Of a stretch of 64,000 bases of DNA, positions 24,301-31,254 are shown piece by piece. The DNA comes from Odiellus spinosus (taxonomy: Eukaryota > Arthropoda > Arachnida > Opiliones > Phalangiidae), in the NCBI GenBank assembly GCA_963920705.1, contig OY987225.1, forward strand, positions 32,093,458 to 32,157,457, written 5' to 3'. Position numbers and translations under genes: made by a program. The notes beneath the pieces are model-generated. The model saw nothing but the letters and a program-made list of their open reading frames with translations, was not told the DNA's origin and did no database searches. How positions within the stretch are numbered: position 1 is the stretch's first letter; each line of letters begins with the position of its first letter.

Positions 24301-27300
24301 TTTATCATAATTAATTATAATTGTGTCCAATTAAGTCTTGTTTCGTGACTACCCTAATGTTTAATATTTATTTAGGCTAAAAAAAAACCTTAGATAATTT
24401 TGCATTATTTTTTTATTTTAAAAATATTTTCTATATTATCTTAGATTTTGAATGGATTCAAAAGAATTTAAGGTTTTTTGTTTATTTAAAATCTAAAGCG
24501 GCCTGGGGGCATAGGCATAGGGGTCTCTTATTTTTAAGTATTTATATTTAATCTTAATCTTTCGCCCATTTAATAGTAGTTAATTTTATAAATATTATTT
24601 TTTCGGATCAAAAAATCAATTGGTGCTCGGATTCGATGCTTGGGCCGTTCATAAAAAAATGCCTGCATATTTTATTTATTTGTTATTTTAATATCCGTCC
24701 CTAAACGGTGAAATATTTTTTTTTTAAATACGCTTTGAACGTAATTTTTGAAGATATATTATTTTATAAATTTAAAGGAAAGCTTGGAGCTAAAAATAGA
24801 ACAATTTAATACTTTTTTTCGGAATCTCCGTGCCATTTTCATTAATGAGAATTTTTTCGGAATTTTAGACACGTTTTTGGATTTTAAATTAATTTATTTT
24901 AGTAAAATTTCAATAAAAAGTAAATATAATTTCGGACCAATCATATTATTTTAGCCTTCAACAGCGCTTGTAATGTCCTAATATTAAAGTTAGACCAAGG
25001 CTGAGATAATATGATTGGTCCGATTTTACATTCACATTTTCAAATTTTACCAAACTTTAAAAATTAATTTAAGCACCAAAAACGTATCTACAAATTCCGA
25101 AAATCTGGTTCATTTTTAGCTCCAAGTTTCCCTTTAAATATTAATTTATTATTAATTATAAAATAATTTATTCTTTTAAAATTACGCGAAATTTTCGTTA
25201 ATTAACCTACTGCAGGGTTAAGGCTGACCATTTTGTGTGTTTTTTTTTATATTATTTTTACATCCGAGCTTTTTTTAAATAACTAACTTCGATTGTTATA
25301 TATTTATCGTAAACCTCTCAAATATTTTAGAAAAACATATTTACTTTAAAATAATAATTAGTCGCTATTGCATTTACGAAAGCATGATCTTGAAGCTTCG
25401 TATTGAGTATAGTTGTTTTTTATGTTCAATATATATTTATGACAAATCTTAAAAAAAAAGTCCCAAAACGCATGATAAGATTTAGCTTGATGTTAACTCG
25501 AAGCCAATACCATCATCTTTAAAGGGAAACTTGCAGCTAACAATGGAATTTTGAATTTATTATTGGAATCACCGTGACAAAAAACGTATTCGAGAATTTT
25601 TCCCGGAATTTTTAGACACGTTTTTGATGTTTAAATTAATTTCTAAAGTTTATTAAAATTTGAAAATTTAAATTCCGGCCAATCATATTATTTCAGCCTT
25701 GAACAACGCTTGTAATGTCTTAATATTAAAACCATAGGCCGGCGTTTGATGCCTAAGACCTTGGCCATCAAACACCAGCCTGTTATTTTAATATTATAAC
25801 ATTACAATGACTGTTGAAGGCTGAAATAATATGATTGGTCCAAATTTTATATTTAGCAAACTTCGAAAATTAATTTTAACACCAAAAACGTGTCTAAAAA
25901 TTCTGAATAAATTCCCGTATACATTTTTTGGTATGGTGATTCTGAAAATATATTCAATTTCTGTTCCATTTTAACTCCAAGTTTTAAATATTTTTTTTTT
26001 TTTTTTTCATTTTTTTTTAACGAAATTCAAAAATACCTTTCGAAATTTTTGATTTTAATTTAATTATACCACAATTTTTGGAATTTTTTTTTTTTCAAGT
26101 CTTAACACAAGTGGGTAGGCTCAACCCTGCGTTTCTTTCTCCTAATCTAATATGGTTCCTAAATGTTGATTTTGATTTTTTGTTTTTTTTTTTATACAAA
26201 ATCAATATGTTTTTATTAATTAAAATTTATTTTATGAAATAATTTTTAAAGGAAAAGAATGGTATAAAAATAATTTGATTTCAATTTGAAGAAAACCTTT
26301 TTAATAATTACAAAATTATTTAAAAAATAATTTCTTTATAAAAATTAAGACTTGCGTGTCGTAATTATACGTCATAGACACCACCCTTCTCATTGGCTGA
26401 GCGTATGCCTTGCCAAAGATAGCTATATATTATCAATAGATTTTTATTTCCAAAATTTATCGAGATCCTAGCGCTATCTAGTTTAAGTGACGCGTAGTTA
26501 TTTTGCAGTTGTGGTAGCCAATCGTTGATTATGAAAGTGACTTCCGTCCCCCCGTCCCCCCGAGATGTCTTTGAAAATTCAATTAGTTTATAATTGTTAA
26601 GAAAGCTCTGATTAAATGGTTTTCTTCATTTTGATGAAATTAATTTTATATCGAACTGTTCCTTTAATTGAGCATGGCTATAACACCAAGTATTTTTAAG
26701 GGTGAAAGTTTATTAGATCAATCGCGTCGTTTGTTTCCGTCGTCTGCTTAAATTCTTAGTTTTGTTGTATCAGATTAGAGAGTTATGGCATTACTATTTT
26801 GTTACATGGTTCATACAAACCTGGCAATATCGAAGCGTTAAATGTTACCAAAAAATTGCTATAAATTATTATAGGGTTTTCAAAATCGCACCTGAAAATA
26901 TTGGTAAAACCTTGAGAAATCAAGGTAGTTGGGTTTTCCAAATGTAAAATAGAAAACCTTGCCACAACTCTGTATTTTGACATAAAAGTTTATAAGTAAT
27001 AGTCATTTACTTATCACGTGATTGTAACAAAGAATCAGTTTGATTGGTCCGTTATTGCTCAACAAATACAAAATTCTAGGTTAGTTTATAAGGATCTAAC
27101 AGTCCTGATCTTCCTACGTCACACCCACAGTTGTGTACGCAACAATATCCACATATACACATAGAGCTCGCTATGAAATTTGAAGAGTAACTTGATGCCA
27201 AATGAACCTGATTCTTTAAATATAAAACTATATATTGGCGTAGTTCAGCGACTCGTACCGGAGATACCGCCTCCTAAGCGGTATAGCACCAGACGCTGAG

Positions 27301-30300
27301 CTCAGCCATAAGCGGACGACGGTATACGGCCTTTTAAAAATATTCAATTAGAGTTTAACCGACCAAGTAACGATTATCTATAAAAAATGATTTCCCCCGT
27401 TTTTTGGATATAATTTATTTTTAATATTATCTTTTGAGTGCTATAATTTTTTTATGGAATTTTTTATCTCTTATAACAGTGGAGAAAAAATGTATCTCCT
27501 CTTTTTTTATTTCCATATAAAGTGTCAAAGTCAAGTTGGCACCCCTTACCTATGCTCTCAGCTCCCCACTCACTATACGGTACACATGATTTTTTACAAA
27601 AAGAAAAAAAAAAAAAAAATATTGCAAAAAAAAAATTTAAAAGATCGCTTACCGAATATTTAAATCGCATTTCTTTCCGGTAGATTAATTTTTAATTTAA
27701 TATTATTTATTATTAAGAGTAATTTGATACAGTTTAGTTTTTATTATCTAGCCAGAGTTTTCAGTATTACAAAATTTTATCTTGAATATTTATTGGGGGT
27801 AGAGTTTGAATTTTATTCATATCACCAGGAATTTATAATTATTGAAGGAATATTTCCCAAACCCTCAACGCCTATCAATACTTTTTGAGTTTGGCTCAAT
27901 TGAACTGACGTTGCTGACGTGAGTGGCAAAAAAAACATATTTCGTTGCTCTGGTTACGACCCGGTTTTGCCTAAGGAAAAAAAGACCACCCTTTTTCCTA
28001 TCCCCTCCCATATATATGTTCTTGAAATTATATAATTTATTTAAAACAATTTATTTTTTTTTTCTCCCAACTTCGAAAGAAATGAGTTTTAAATTTTAAG
28101 TATTAGAGTTTTCGAAACATTTCATTATGTTAATTTTATTATAATTTGGAAAATAATTTAAAGTTGATTTAGTTTAAAAACCGTTACTGTATTACTTCAG
28201 TAGCATATTTTTAGTTTCACCCTTAAAAGGAACCAAAATACCCTTTCAAGGATGTTACTTAAAATATAAATTTAGATTAAATTTAATTAATGAAATGTTA
28301 CGACCAAAAAATTTTAGTTTAATTATTCAGAAGGAAATTTGAACTGAATTTTTAAAAATTAATTTTTAGCTTTAATAATTTAAAATTTACGCCGATTAAT
28401 ATTAAATAATTAAATATTATCGGTGTAAATTGAAAATATTTCAAATCGCGGCTTAATTAAAATGCTTTTTTGTCTCTTTTAGATATAATTTGCCAACGTG
28501 GCCAAATTTATGAATATTAATAATTTTTGTCTTTTTTTTATTTATTTTTTCTCGTGATGTCTTTCCATTCCCCCTTCGTGTTATTTTGGGTTGATTTTTG
28601 TCCGCCACAATTTAATCTCGAAACCGGAAATGACGTATTTGGAATACGAAGGCTTTTCCCGGGATGTCTCCTTATACTAAACGTCCGGCTTTGGATAAGA
28701 GCGGAGTACCGGTGTACCAGCCTGGTACAGCCGCTTACCAACAAGCCCTGGCCATGCAGGTCCAGCAACCTTTCGTGCCTGTCTCTTGTAAGTCAAATAC
28801 ACCATTTTTTTAAGTACAATTTCTTAAGCCTAATGTAGTTTTTTTAAGCCTACTTTTTGTTTAATTATTACGTTGAACTTGGGGATAAAACCCCTATGGT
28901 ATGTCTTTCCCCTGGGCACCAATGTACGACGGTTGGAACACTTTTACAGTTGTTTAAGAAATATTTCGAATAATAGGGTGGAGGATAATTTTTCTTTTTA
29001 GTTTTTAACGGTTTTAAATAATAATAATCCGTTTTATTGAAAGTTTAAATAGGCTTAATCCACCAGTTTTATAATTTTACCAAATCTGTAATGTAGTAGT
29101 ATCAGAAGCCGATGAAACCCTCCTTTGAAGTCTATTACTCCCGGGTCTTGTCTAACCCTCTCTGTATGGGTTAGTTTCAAAAAGCGCGATTCGTACGCCT
29201 CCTAACGGTAGATATTTTCGGAGCGGGAGTTCGTCGAGCGAATATATCTATCGTCAAAAAAAGTCGTCGTTTGTGGAGAGAGAGAATTTCCAATTTTCCG
29301 TAGACAGGGGGGATGAAGTAGGACGATCTCGTAAAATCGTGAATTTTACCCATACAGAGAGGCGCGCTATATGGAACATTAGAGTAGTAGACTTCAAAGG
29401 AGGGTTTCATCGGCTTCTGGTAGTATTCAAAGAAATCGAAGTAGTTCTAAATCTTTTAAAATGTTATCATTTTCCACGTTTTATTAGTTAGAAAATATAA
29501 TTTTTTAATTGATTTCACATCTCTCTAAATCTAGTTAAAACTTTGTGAGCAAAGTCGATAAATCTATTCGATACTAAGATAATGACAGAGCATAATAACA
29601 AGAAAACTTGGTATATTTTTTCCAAACCCTTTCAAAAAACCTTAACAAAAACCCACAGTCGAAAATTTAATTTTTTTTTTCTGAAATATCCTTTTTTTCA
29701 CACCTCCTAATCTTCTCTAAAATCATGTCTATATCTTTTTTTCCATGAAATGCGTCTATCTCTATCTATCTACCTATCTCTATAAACCAAACGCACCTTT
29801 TTCCATCTATCAAAAAAAAAAAAAAAAAAAAAAAAAAACGAAATTTTTTCCACTTTCTTCAAAAAAATCATCTCTAATTAATCTGGCTTCGCTTGGGAAT
29901 GTTATAAATGGAATTGTACCAATCCCGCTTAATCGTGAATCGTAAAACAATGTGCTTGAACGATCTAAATACCTTAAAATTAAATTAACTATTTAAAAAT
30001 TAAATACAAAATTATTTAATTAAAATCTTAAACCGAATAAATTTCCACACATGCCTGCTAAAAACCTCCCAAGTGCCAAAAATAAAACAATATGAAATAA
30101 TTTAAATGCTACCGCATCCGCTGCTTAAAATCCGATCAGCTACCACATCGGCCGCTCTTTCTAACGCTGCTAGCATCCAGTACTGTGACGATAAAGGCCA
30201 GGTACTACTACTTTTTCCCACCAAAACACACCCCTATTACCAACACCCAGAATCTCTATTTTTCACTTAATTTAAATATTTTCATTTTACCTCCGATCTG

Positions 30301-31216
30301 TTTTGGAATCGGCTTGCATTTTTGATAAAACAATTTTCTTTTTTTTTTTGGGTGTGTGGTTTTTGACGAAACTTTTGGTTTTTTTTCCACCTTTTTTAGT
30401 AGCTTATAGTAGAAAACAGTAGTTTCTATAAACGAAATTGAAAACCATTTTCCTTGTACATCCAAAATCAGTCCGACATTTTTATGAAAACCGGACTAGT
30501 TGCTCGATTATCGAAAAATTTATCTTTAAATAATAATATAACGACTGCAGGAGTGAAAAGATCTCTAAGCAAACTGCAAATTTTACGTAATTATCACTAT
30601 AACCAAGCTCGAGGCTACGCGAGATAAAAAAATATGAACCACCACCCCTTTAACGCTTCAGTGATTTGAACTCTTCCTCGAGATTTTGAGGAAAATAATA
30701 AATATGTTTGGACAGCGATTGGGGCAATGTTTAGTATATATGTTAAGCCTTGGTCTAGTTAATATCGAAAGTGTCATACTTATGAAAAATATAACTTATG
30801 AGCTATGAAAATTAGATATCTCTCTGTATCTTAGTATCATGATTTACTAACGCCATGAAATCGGACTGATTTTGTTTGGAAGTTTAGGCCTATTTTCTTC
30901 TTCATACTGGCTTTTAATGTCTAATTCGCAAAAAGAGCTTTATATTTAAATGTTGTGGCATGGTCTTGAAGTTGAAATGTAAAACAAACAACAACAACAA
31001 AAAAAAGTTTGAAAAACACTCCTCTTGATACTCTTATCCTGTAAAAATACCCCGAAAAATACCAATACCTTTATTTAAACTATAACCTTTTGATATTGTA
31101 AGGGTAAGGGCATCAAAAATGCGATTTTATCTTGAATTTACGACGAAAATTAATCGCAAAAAAATACCGTGTTTGAATCGCTCTAAAATTAGGCGTAAAG
31201 TGATACCTAAATACTA

Positions 31217-31254
<38 letters not shown>

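Larger units (their letters stand above)
23856..28492 (+). other. mbl: mbl intron
   Basis: AT-rich. It contains two tandem fold-back elements (24771-25138 and 25518-25988), a nested hairpin (27242-27302) and poly-A/poly-T runs. No further exon is recognised. Confidence 0.7.

Noticed and set aside
27242-27302. tRNA-Arg (CCT)
   Set aside because: The anticodon-like arm is perfect, but there is no T-arm consensus and no acceptor stem pairing; kept only as a nested hairpin.
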